Assembly (NCBI GenBank): GCA_031254905.1
Contig: JAIRTN010000092.1
Coordinates: 1-20,044 of the forward strand
DNA length: 20,044 nt
Direction of reading: 5' to 3'
DNA from: Coriobacteriales bacterium
GTDB lineage: Bacteria; Actinomycetota; Coriobacteriia; Coriobacteriales; UBA8131
Shown here: positions 13,572 to 20,044 of the stretch, in pieces
How the letters are laid out: each line of letters opens with the position of its first letter
Numbering within the stretch: the stretch's first letter is position 1
Position numbers and translations under genes: made by a program
Notes under the pieces: model-generated
Database searches by the model: none
The model's input: only the letters and a program-made list of their open reading frames with translations
Told to the model about the DNA's origin: nothing

Positions 13572-14618
13572 ATGAGTTGGTTTCTTGACAGAATTATAGA
13601 ACGGGCCTCCGCTGACCTGAAAACCATCGTCTTGCCGGAAGGCGCGGATTTGCGCACGCTGGAGGCAGCCGTGCAGATACGCGACCTCGGTATCGCGCGG
13701 CCTGTTGTCTTGGCGAGCGAGGCAGATGTGGAAAACGCGTTGAAGGCGGCGGGCGCGGCTGGGGCGGCGGGGGCTTCGGGCGCGACTGGGGCAGGCGGCA
13801 CCTGCGACCTCAGCGGCATCGAAATCATCGACCCGCTCAACTCTCCCAACCGCCAGCGCTATGCCGACAGGCTCTATGAATTGCGCAAGGCAAAGGGGCT
13901 TACGCCCGAGCAGTCCTTTGAACTCGCCGGTGACGTGCTGTATCACGGCGTACTCATGGTTGCCGCCGGCGACGCGGACGGCATGGTTGCCGGAGCATCG
14001 CACGCGACAAGCGACGTACTGCGGCCCGCCCTGCAAATCCTCAAAACCGCACCCGGAACACGTCTTGTCTCCGCCTTCTTCGTCATCGTGGTACCCGACT
14101 GTGCCTACGGACGCGACGGTGCCTTTATCTTCGCGGACAGTGGCCTTGTCCAGCACCCAAATGCCGAGGAACTTTGCGACATCGGTATCAACTCGGCGGC
14201 CTCCTTCAAGGCGCTGCTCGAAGCGGAACCTTCGGTGGCCTTCCTCTCGCACTCCACATGGGGCAGCGCCAAAAGCCCCTCGGTTGACCGGGTGCGCGAG
14301 GCGGTTGCGTATGCCCGCGAGAAGGCGCCTGAACTTGCGATTGACGGGGAATTTCAGCTTGACGCGGCAATCGTGCCCTCGGTGGGAGCCTCGAAGGCGC
14401 CGGGAAGCGCCATCGCGGGCACGGCAAACGTACTGGTATTCCCCGACCTCGACTCCGGCAACATCGCCTACAAACTCGCGCAACGTCTCGCAAAGGCAGA
14501 GGCGTTTGGCCCCATCACCCAAGGTATTGCCAAACCGGTGAACGATTTGTCACGCGGCTGCTCTGCCGCGGACATCGTTGGGGTTGCGGCTATAACGGCG
14601 GTTCAAGCGCAAGGATAA
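13572..14618 (+). CDS. pta: Phosphate acetyltransferase
   Basis: A 348-residue short-form (single-domain) Pta. Visible motifs include [15 protein letters not shown] at the start, [40 protein letters not shown] and the C-terminal [24 protein letters not shown]. It interconverts acetyl-CoA plus phosphate and acetyl phosphate plus CoA, feeding ackA. The ATG at 13572 is chosen for AGAAGGG seven bases upstream and for alignment with family starts. A Gly/Ala-rich insert of about 20 residues near residue 60 is repeat-encoded and lies in the N-terminal subdomain, where it is likely a surface loop. Confidence 0.96.
   Translation: MSWFLDRIIERASADLKTIVLPEGADLRTLEAAVQIRDLGIARPVVLASEADVENALKAAGAAGAAGASGATGAGGTCDLSGIEIIDPLNSPNRQRYADRLYELRKAKGLTPEQSFELAGDVLYHGVLMVAAGDADGMVAGASHATSDVLRPALQILKTAPGTRLVSAFFVIVVPDCAYGRDGAFIFADSGLVQHPNAEELCDIGINSAASFKALLEAEPSVAFLSHSTWGSAKSPSVDRVREAVAYAREKAPELAIDGEFQLDAAIVPSVGASKAPGSAIAGTANVLVFPDLDSGNIAYKLAQRLAKAEAFGPITQGIAKPVNDLSRGCSAADIVGVAAITAVQAQG
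13751..13792 (+). repeat. In-frame repeat encoding the Pta Gly/Ala loop
   Basis: GGGCGCGGCTGGGGC (13751-13765) recurs at 13778-13792 with one mismatch, offset 27 bases (nine codons). Confidence 0.75.
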
Positions 14619-14684
14619 TGTGGAGGCGGGAGAGGGGTGAGGGAGGGGCGTGCCGCACTTCTTCACCGTAAAAAGAGCTGGCTT

Positions 14685-14710
14685 GAGACAAACGGTAACG
14701 ATTCTGTCTC
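14685..14710. repeat. Inverted repeat between pta and the transglutaminase gene
   Basis: GAGACA (14685-14690) and TGTCTC (14705-14710) form a 6-bp stem with partial extension inside the loop. No T-run follows on either strand directly, so terminator status is doubtful. Confidence 0.4.
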
Positions 14711-14752
14711 CAACTTGTAACTCCAGATGGCAATTTTCCTGCGCGTGTGGGC

Positions 14753-14779
14753 TTGCCGGGGTGCGGGGTGGCATATAAT
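14753..14779 (+). promoter_or_regulatory. Putative promoter of the transglutaminase-like lipoprotein gene
   Basis: A perfect -10 TATAAT (14774-14779) is preceded by TTGCCG (14753-14758) at a short 15-base spacing. It lies 34 bases upstream of the chosen GTG start. Confidence 0.5.
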
Positions 14780-14813
14780 AGACGGACACTGTTTCCGAGG
14801 GGGTGTCAGAGGC

Positions 14814-15794
14814 GTGAGCGCTGGAGCGCACGGCAGATTGAAGGCCGTTATCATGGCGTCGGCAGTCCTCGTCTGTTTGCTCCTTGCTTCGTGTTCTTTG
14901 ATACAAGGCGGAGGGGCGCCTATGAGCAGCGAGGTGTCAGCTGACAGTTCCGCGCGCGCAAATCCCGGCAATCCTCGCGACAATACCCCGCAGGTTCTTG
15001 TGGCCGAGCAGCCCGGCACGGCGGTCGCGGCTGTTGAAGGGGCGCTTCTCGACTTTTCCAACGCGGCGAACGGTTACGTCTGCGCTGTTTCCTACCTTGG
15101 CAACACGAAGGTAAAAGTGCTGGTAAACTCGCCCGATTCCAACCAATATCAGTACACGATTACCTCGGGCAACGCCTTTATCACCATTCCGCTCACGCGC
15201 GGAAACGGGATTTATACCATCGGCATCTACGAGAATCTTTACGACGACCAATACGCCGCGCTTCTCTCGCAAGACGTTGCCGTGGAACTTGTCGACGAGT
15301 TTGCGCCCTTCCTTTATCCCAATCAGATTGTTAATTTTTCCGCCGGCGACGCGACGGTTCAACTGAGCCAGCAGGTGACGGAAAACGCCACGAGCGAGGT
15401 TGAGGCGGTCGACCAGATATATATGTATGTGGTTCAGAATTTTTCCTATGATTACGACAAGGCCGACTCGGTTGTGCCGGGCTACATTCCCACAAACAGC
15501 GATATGCTTGCGTCGCAGATGGGCATTTGTTACGACTTTGCGTCGCTTACCGCCTCGATGATGCGTGCGCAGCGCCTGCCGACGAGGCTCGACGTGGGCT
15601 ACTGCGGGCAGGCCTACCACGCGTGGATTGAGGTTTATACGAGCGACACGGGCTGGGTTCGCAAGCAAATTCAGTTTTCGGGCGGGTCGTGGGTGCTGAT
15701 GGACCCAACCTTTGACTCCTCGGGCAAGGGGACCGGCGACGTGAGCAAGATTATTGGCGATGGCAAGAACTACCAACCGATACTCTACTACTGA
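14814..15794 (+). CDS. Transglutaminase-like domain lipoprotein
   Basis: A 326-residue protein from the GTG at 14814 (GAGGGGG ten bases upstream). A basic n-region (GRLKAV), hydrophobic core and lipobox LLASC place the lipidated cysteine at residue 27, so it is anchored on the outer face of the membrane. A Ser/Gly/Asn-rich linker and a beta-rich central region follow. The C-terminal third is a transglutaminase core with the triad Cys239 in MGICYDFASL, His269 in YHAWIEVY and Asp297 in VLMDPTFD. In bacteria this fold is usually a peptidase or cross-linking enzyme acting outside the cell; the substrate is unknown. It lies 117 bases upstream of the pilus-like cassette in the same direction. A start at ATG 14853 is possible but would remove the basic n-region. 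Confidence 0.85.
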   Translation: MSAGAHGRLKAVIMASAVLVCLLLASCSLIQGGGAPMSSEVSADSSARANPGNPRDNTPQVLVAEQPGTAVAAVEGALLDFSNAANGYVCAVSYLGNTKVKVLVNSPDSNQYQYTITSGNAFITIPLTRGNGIYTIGIYENLYDDQYAALLSQDVAVELVDEFAPFLYPNQIVNFSAGDATVQLSQQVTENATSEVEAVDQIYMYVVQNFSYDYDKADSVVPGYIPTNSDMLASQMGICYDFASLTASMMRAQRLPTRLDVGYCGQAYHAWIEVYTSDTGWVRKQIQFSGGSWVLMDPTFDSSGKGTGDVSKIIGDGKNYQPILYY

Positions 15795-15847
15795 CGGATA
15801 CAGACGAATGTTTATGGCTACTGACGGATACTGATGTACTGACGGAT
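15789..15847 (+). repeat. Irregular tandem repeat beginning at the transglutaminase stop
   Basis: TACTGACGGAT occurs exactly at 15789-15799, 15819-15829 and 15837-15847, followed by decayed units with TTGATGG. The first copy contains the TGA stop of the gene (15792-15794). Confidence 0.85.
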
Positions 15848-15911
15848 GTTGATGGATATTGATGGGACGCCGGCAAAAACCGGCTCGACGCAGGCGAAAG
15901 GGGAAAGATAG

Positions 15912-16994
15912 ATGTCCTCGACGAAACAGGAACAAAACACCAACCCAGCCAACCCAGCCGCAAAAGAACTCTCCCCGGCAGAGTTGGGCCTGTTCTTTTC
16001 CAATCTGGAACTCATCTATCACTCGGGTCTCACGCCCGCGGAGGGCTTCGACATCCTTCGGCAAAGCACGAGCGACGCGCCAACAAAGAAGTGGCTGGAG
16101 CAACTCTATCAGTTCTCGCTCATGGGTCTGCCGCTGACGGATTCGCTGGAGAAGGCCGGCCGTCTTCCCGACTACGCGCTCTCCCTGCTGCGCATCGGGG
16201 AGGAAACCGGCAGGCTGGAAGACACCTGTCGCAGCCTCCACGAGTACTATGAGCGGCGTGACGAACTGGCCCAAGCCCTGCGCTCGGCCCTCGTCTACCC
16301 CTCAACGATGATACTGATGGTCTTTGTTGTGGTCATCATCCTGCTCACGCAAGCCATGCCCGTATTCGACCAAGTGTTCAGCCAACTGGGCTTCGAGTTA
16401 ACCGGCGTCGCCGGCGCCCTGCTCGCCGCCGGCCAAGCCCTGCGCTCCTCGGCCCTCTACCTCTCCGCCGCGCTCGCCGCCATCGTCATCATCGCGCTCA
16501 TCCTGCGCGCCCTTCCGGCTGGCCGCCGCGTCTTCAGCGCGCTGTACGAACGCGCGCCCATCACCAGCGAACTCTCCTTCAAGCTCGCCCTACAGCGCTT
16601 TGCCTTCGCCATGGCCACCATGCTCCGAAGCGGCCTCGACACCGACGCGGCGCTCCAACTTGCCGAGCCGCTCATCGAGAACGCAAAGGCGAGCGAGCGG
16701 GTGCGCACCATCCGCGCAAAGGTGGGCCAAGGCATGGGCTTCCAAACTGCTATTGAAGAAAGCAAATTATTCCCCCTCGAAGAAATGTCCCTTCTCGTGG
16801 TCGGCTTCAAAACCGGCTCCGACGCGCAGGCCTTCGACCAAGTCGGCACCTCCATCGCCGTCGCCACCGAGCGCCGCCTCGACCGCCTCGTCGGCGCCAT
16901 CGAGCCAACCCTTGTCGGCCTCATGTGCGTCTTGGTGGGCGTCATCCTGCTCTCGGTCATGCTGCCCCTCTTGGGCGTTTTAAGTACGATTTAG
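15912..16994 (+). CDS. Type II secretion/type IV pilus platform protein (GspF/PilC family)
   Basis: A 360-residue protein with two tandem T2SF domains (about residues 20-145 and 220-345) and three hydrophobic segments: around 131-152, around 180-205, and the C-terminal LVGLMCVLVGVILLSVMLPLL. Features such as FFSNLELIYHSGLTPAEGF and LLRIGEETGRLEDT in the first half, repeated as FAMATMLRSGLDTDAAL and LLVVGFKTGS in the second, are standard. The inner-membrane platform transmits ATPase work to pilin assembly. AAAGGGGA (15897-15904) is the ribosome binding site. First gene of the cassette; the next gene follows within 18 bases. Confidence 0.93.
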   Translation: MSSTKQEQNTNPANPAAKELSPAELGLFFSNLELIYHSGLTPAEGFDILRQSTSDAPTKKWLEQLYQFSLMGLPLTDSLEKAGRLPDYALSLLRIGEETGRLEDTCRSLHEYYERRDELAQALRSALVYPSTMILMVFVVVIILLTQAMPVFDQVFSQLGFELTGVAGALLAAGQALRSSALYLSAALAAIVIIALILRALPAGRRVFSALYERAPITSELSFKLALQRFAFAMATMLRSGLDTDAALQLAEPLIENAKASERVRTIRAKVGQGMGFQTAIEESKLFPLEEMSLLVVGFKTGSDAQAFDQVGTSIAVATERRLDRLVGAIEPTLVGLMCVLVGVILLSVMLPLLGVLSTI

Positions 16995-17012
16995 GTGAGG
17001 GAGGCGAACGGC

Positions 17013-17411
17013 ATGGGTGATAGCAGTCAAAGACCGCCCCTTATCCGCGTCATAAGTTCGCGGGTTCTCTGGACCCTGCTGTTTGCGCTGCTCGCCAGCT
17101 TTGCCGTTATATGGGGCGCGGGCGGCCTCAGCACTACCGTCACGGACAAACAGGCGCAGTTTGTTGCCGACAGCGTACGGCGCAGCGCCATCCAATGCTA
17201 CGCAATCGAGGGCAGCTTCCCGCCCACGGTTGGCGGCCTTGAGTACCTTAGGGCCAACTATGCCTTGGCTCTCGACGACACGCGCTACGCGGTCTACTAT
17301 GAATCGCTGGGCGACAACATCATCCCGCAAATCAGGGTCTTCCCCATTTCGCCCGAGGCACCCCTCGACGACATCGCGGGCTTCCTCGGCATCGGTGGCG
17401 GAGGGGAGTAG
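17013..17411 (+). CDS. Small membrane-anchored pseudopilin-like protein
   Basis: A 132-residue protein with one N-terminal hydrophobic helix (VLWTLLFALLASFAVIWGAG) and an extracytoplasmic part containing SVRRSAIQCYAIEGSFPPTVGGLEYLR, which resembles the region after the helix in type II/IV pseudopilins. No canonical prepilin peptidase site (G before F/M T-L-I-E) is present. The ATG at 17013 has GAGGGAGG eight bases upstream; a GTG at 16995 has none. Position between GspF and DUF4860 genes suggests a minor pilin role, by inference. Confidence 0.7.
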   Translation: MGDSSQRPPLIRVISSRVLWTLLFALLASFAVIWGAGGLSTTVTDKQAQFVADSVRRSAIQCYAIEGSFPPTVGGLEYLRANYALALDDTRYAVYYESLGDNIIPQIRVFPISPEAPLDDIAGFLGIGGGGE

Positions 17412-17413
17412 GG

Positions 17414-17905
17414 ATGCAGCCGAGAAAACACTCCCTCGACCTCGTCATCGTTGTCTCGCTGTTCTTCGTCTACGCGGCCTGCGCCCTGCTCCTCTGTGTC
17501 ATTGGCGCCAATGTCTACCGCAACACGGCGATGACCATGCAGGAAAACTTCGACCAGCGCACCAGCGTTTTATATGTTGTGGAGAAAATCAGGCAAAACG
17601 ACATCGAAGGCTGCATTCGCGTTGAAAGCCTCGGGGAAGTTGACGCGCTGGTACTCGTCGAGAAGCAAAGCGGCCGCGACTATGAAACTTGGCTTTTTGT
17701 GCGCGACCAGATGCTTTACGAGGGGCTTTTCGCGCCGGGTAGCACGATAGACATCAAACTCTGCCAGCCTGTCATGCCCATGGAGGCGCTTACCTTGGAG
17801 AGCCCCGGTTCAAATACGGGCCGCGTCAACGCCACCTTCCGCATGCTTGACGGAAAAACGAGCAGCATCACCTTGCTGCTTCGCTCCGGGCAGAGAGGGG
17901 CGTAA
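17414..17905 (+). CDS. DUF4860 family membrane-anchored protein
   Basis: A 163-residue protein with a membrane helix at about 8-32 (LVIVVSLFFVYAACALLLCVIGANVY), then ENFDQRTSVLYVVEKIRQND, which matches what I recall of DUF4860. The remaining extracytoplasmic part is beta-rich. It starts two bases after the previous stop, so translation is coupled. DUF4860 genes usually sit in type II secretion-like clusters of Gram-positive anaerobes; a minor pseudopilin function is likely but not shown. Confidence 0.75.
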   Translation: MQPRKHSLDLVIVVSLFFVYAACALLLCVIGANVYRNTAMTMQENFDQRTSVLYVVEKIRQNDIEGCIRVESLGEVDALVLVEKQSGRDYETWLFVRDQMLYEGLFAPGSTIDIKLCQPVMPMEALTLESPGSNTGRVNATFRMLDGKTSSITLLLRSGQRGA

Positions 17906-17907
17906 AG

Positions 17908-18342
17908 ATGAGCGCACGCAAACCGACCACCACCCGCGCCCTGTTCCTCGAACTCGTCTTGGATCTTGTTATCTTCTCCGTCTGCGCCATTATATGTTTG
18001 CAGGTTTTTGCGAGCGCGCATCTGGAGAGTGTGCGCAGCGCTGCTCTCTCGCAGTTGGGGATAGAGGCTCAGGGAATCGCCGAGTTGTTTAAGTCCGGCT
18101 CGGGCGACGTTGCCTCTCTGGCATCCTTACCGGCAGCCCAGCGCGAAGGCGACACGGTTGTCTGGTACTACGACCAAGACCTCTTTGCGACCACAAAAGA
18201 CGAGGCGCATTTCGTCTTAACCTGTGTCGTCGATGAATCCCAACCGGTCAAAGAGGCGCACATCATTCTTGACGAAGGCTCAGAGCGGCTTTTTGAGTAC
18301 AAGGTCAGTAGCTATCGTCTTGGGGGAGGGGGTGGCCTGTGA
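17908..18342 (+). CDS. Small membrane-anchored protein, minor pseudopilin-like
   Basis: A 144-residue protein. The N-terminus TRALFLELVLDLVIFSVCAIICLQVF resembles a prepilin helix with a glutamate near its start but lacks the preceding glycine of a peptidase site. The helix is followed by SVRSAALSQLGIEAQGIAELF, the continuing pilin-like alpha-helix. The C-terminal half is beta-rich and ends in a Gly run. It begins two bases after the DUF4860 stop and overlaps the next gene by four bases. Confidence 0.7.
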   Translation: MSARKPTTTRALFLELVLDLVIFSVCAIICLQVFASAHLESVRSAALSQLGIEAQGIAELFKSGSGDVASLASLPAAQREGDTVVWYYDQDLFATTKDEAHFVLTCVVDESQPVKEAHIILDEGSERLFEYKVSSYRLGGGGGL

Positions 18343-18770
18343 GCAGGAATCGCAAATCCCGCTCGGCGGTTGGCATCGGTCTTTCGACGCTGGTGACTAT
18401 CATGGTCGCGGTGCTGCTCACCACCTTCTCAGTGCTGGCGCTTGTCTCGGCCCGTGCCGATTTGCGGCTCTCAAACAAAGTTGTCGCCTCAACGCAGGCC
18501 TACTACGTAGCCGATGCCGAGGCCGAGCAATGGCTGGCCTCACTCGACGCCCGTGTAAGCGACTACCGCGCTACGTCAGGCTCGGGCCTTGCGGGAAGCC
18601 TTGCCGCTGCCGGCTACCGCGTCGATACGGCGGGCGACGGCAGTCTGAGGATTGCCTCGTCCTTTTCCATTGACGAGGGGCGCAACCTCGAAGTTGAACT
18701 TGCACTTGATACCAAGGGCGAAATCACTATACTCAGATGGCAGACCGTAGCGGGGCCTCGGGAGCGATGA
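18339..18770 (+). CDS. Small membrane-anchored protein, PilX-like
   Basis: A 143-residue protein starting at a GTG that overlaps the previous TGA (GTGA). The first 45 residues are a helix (VGIGLSTLVTIMVAVLLTTFSVLALVSARADLRLS) followed by STQAYYVADAEAEQWLA, a pattern typical of PilX-type minor pilins, where the AYY-ADA segment ends the helical stalk. No clear prepilin cleavage motif. The overlap suggests equimolar production with the upstream protein. It is followed by a 99-base gap before the ATPase gene with a poor promoter candidate (TATAAG, 18825-18830). Confidence 0.72.
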   Translation: MSRNRKSRSAVGIGLSTLVTIMVAVLLTTFSVLALVSARADLRLSNKVVASTQAYYVADAEAEQWLASLDARVSDYRATSGSGLAGSLAAAGYRVDTAGDGSLRIASSFSIDEGRNLEVELALDTKGEITILRWQTVAGPRER

Positions 18771-18869
18771 ACACGCTCATCTCGCCCGTCGCTCTTGTTG
18801 TGCCCAACATAAAGGAAACAAAGGTATAAGGCACTCACTTTGACAGAATGACATCGGGAAAGGCAGAGT

Positions 18870-19949
18870 ATGGACGCGAAAGAATTACTCACCACCATGG
18901 TTCGCGAAGGCGTTGCGGACATCTTCATCATCACCGGCAAGCCTTTGAGCTATAAACGGGGGAATCTCATCTATGAGTTTGGTGAGGGCATCCTCCTGCC
19001 CGATGATACCCAGCAACTTATCGAGCAGATATACGCGCTTGCCGAGAACCGTTCGCTCGACCATCTTCTTGAGCGTGGCGACGATGACTTCTCCTTCTCC
19101 ATCGCGAGCGTTTCGCGCTTCCGCGTCAACACCTATCGCCAACGCGGCACCCTCGCGGCCGTCATCCGCGTTGTCTCCTTCTCCATGCCCGACCCTGAGG
19201 CCATGTCCATACCTTCATCCGTCCTCAACCTTGCCGAGTTGCGGCGCGGCATGGTACTTATCACGGGTCCTGCGGGCTCGGGAAAAACAACCACGCTCGC
19301 GACCATCATCGACCGCATCAACAACACGCGCAACGCCCATATCATCACGCTGGAAAATCCCATCGAGTTTTTGCATCGCCACTCAAAAAGCCTTGTGAGC
19401 CAACGCGAGGTCAACATCGATACCCTCTCCTACGCCACCGCACTCCGGGCCACGCTGCGCCAAAGCCCCGATGTCATACTCATCGGCGAGTTGCGCGATA
19501 CCGAGACCATCTCCATCGCGCTTACGGCGGCCGAGACAGGCCACTTGGTTTTCTCAACCCTCCACACCGTTGGAGCGACAAACACCGTCGACCGCCTCGT
19601 GGACTCCTTCTCAGCCGAGCAACAGGCACAGGTGCGCATGCAGCTTTCGATGGTGCTTCAGTCCGTGGTTTCCCAGCAGCTTTTGCCCCTGACTTCCGGC
19701 GGCGTGGTGCCCGCGTTTGAGATAATGCACTGTAATCACGCGGTCCGCAATCTCATACGCGAGGGACGCACGCACCAGATTCCGGCCGTCATCAACACCA
19801 GTTCCGAGGAGGGGATGGTCGGCATGGACGCAAGCCTGCTCAAACTCTACCGCGCGCAACGCATCTCCTATCCAGACATGCTCACGCACGCCCTCTCCCC
19901 CGACGCTCTCGCAAAACTCGCCACCCACTCACGAAAGGGAATTTCATGA
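18870..19949 (+). CDS. pilT: PilT family type IV pilus ATPase
   Basis: A 359-residue hexameric secretion ATPase. Walker A GPAGSGKT is at 133-140, Walker B ILIGELRD at 203-210 and the His box TGHLVFSTLHT at 223-233. The C-terminal AVRNLIREGRTHQI and later GMDASLLKLY are the PilT retraction-ATPase signatures, which argues against PilB/GspE; the tetracysteine zinc motif of PilB is also absent. By family it powers pilus retraction at the cytoplasmic face. The acidic-box position usually reading EDPIE is ENPIE here. GGGAAAGG (18856-18863) is the ribosome binding site. Its stop overlaps the next start (ATGA). Confidence 0.93.
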   Translation: MDAKELLTTMVREGVADIFIITGKPLSYKRGNLIYEFGEGILLPDDTQQLIEQIYALAENRSLDHLLERGDDDFSFSIASVSRFRVNTYRQRGTLAAVIRVVSFSMPDPEAMSIPSSVLNLAELRRGMVLITGPAGSGKTTTLATIIDRINNTRNAHIITLENPIEFLHRHSKSLVSQREVNIDTLSYATALRATLRQSPDVILIGELRDTETISIALTAAETGHLVFSTLHTVGATNTVDRLVDSFSAEQQAQVRMQLSMVLQSVVSQQLLPLTSGGVVPAFEIMHCNHAVRNLIREGRTHQIPAVINTSSEEGMVGMDASLLKLYRAQRISYPDMLTHALSPDALAKLATHSRKGIS

Positions 19950-20044
19950 AGGTGTTAGGCATCTGGCTCATAACGGCATTGGCGATTGCGGCGGCGGTTT
20001 GGCTGGTGCCGGGCCTTGAGTTTCTCGGCACGCACAAGTGGTTC
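19946..20044 (+). CDS. Phage-holin family (YvlD-like) membrane protein, 3' truncated by window edge
   Basis: Only 33 residues are visible: KVLGIWLITALAIAAAVWLVPGLE followed by FLGTHKWF. This is the first helix and loop characteristic of the small four-helix YvlD/holin-IV family found on many actinobacterial and Firmicute chromosomes; members are not proven lysis proteins. The ATG overlaps the pilT stop by four bases and AAAGGGA lies five bases upstream, so it is co-translated with pilT. Confidence 0.6.
   Translation, partial: MKVLGIWLITALAIAAAVWLVPGLEFLGTHKWF

Noticed and set aside
14937..16274. 445-residue open frame antisense to the transglutaminase and GspF genes
   Set aside because: Both genes on the plus strand have full family motifs; the antisense frame crosses the intergenic repeat and shows no domain.
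18840..18869. TTGACA as a promoter directly before pilT
   Set aside because: No -10 box at a usable distance before the start; the gap is more likely read through from the upstream genes.

Overview
The window is GC-rich bacterial DNA with tightly packed genes, occasional TTG/GTG starts and clear Shine-Dalgarno sites. It carries acetate fermentation genes (ackA, pta), an RNase D with an HRDC domain, and a type IV pilus/type II secretion cassette with a DUF4860 protein. Together these suggest an anaerobic Gram-positive bacterium, most likely an actinobacterium of the class Coriobacteriia. That placement rests on gene content and composition only; no 16S or other marker gene is present.

Layout. 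1-342: tail of a GNAT acetyltransferase. 404-977 (minus): a ParE/RelE toxin with a Phd/YefM antitoxin, facing a HI0933-type flavoprotein (1091-2302) across overlapping divergent promoters. 2490-3335: a TerC-family membrane protein. 3359-4396 (minus): a diacylglycerol/lipid kinase with a repeat-encoded insert. 4741-6054: RNase D, preceded by a tandem hairpin repeat. 6184-8981: a housekeeping run of a membrane zinc peptidase, xseA, xseB and a HIT protein, followed by ackA (9036-10232).

10233-13571 is an accessory segment separating ackA from pta. It holds three hairpins, an AT-richer DUF4160-DUF2442 pair, a DUF3784-type membrane protein and a family 2 glycosyltransferase. The membrane protein appears to be driven by a promoter whose spacer contains ten consecutive Gs, a candidate phase-variation switch. 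A 78-bp inverted-repeat element sits exactly at the glycosyltransferase stop codon.

13572-14618 is pta, which with ackA gives the acetyl-CoA to acetate plus ATP route. 14814-15794 is a transglutaminase-like lipoprotein. 15912-19949 is a compact pilus-like cassette: GspF/PilC platform protein, four small single-anchor proteins and a PilT-type ATPase. The window ends in a translationally coupled holin-like membrane gene.

The pattern that stands out at window scale is short direct repeats at or just beside the 3' ends of genes, several of them spanning the stop codon (baiN-like gene, zinc peptidase gene, xseB, DUF3784 gene, transglutaminase gene; also the terC and rnd tails and the ackA 3' flank). 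Repeat-encoded low-complexity insertions also occur inside otherwise ordinary enzymes.
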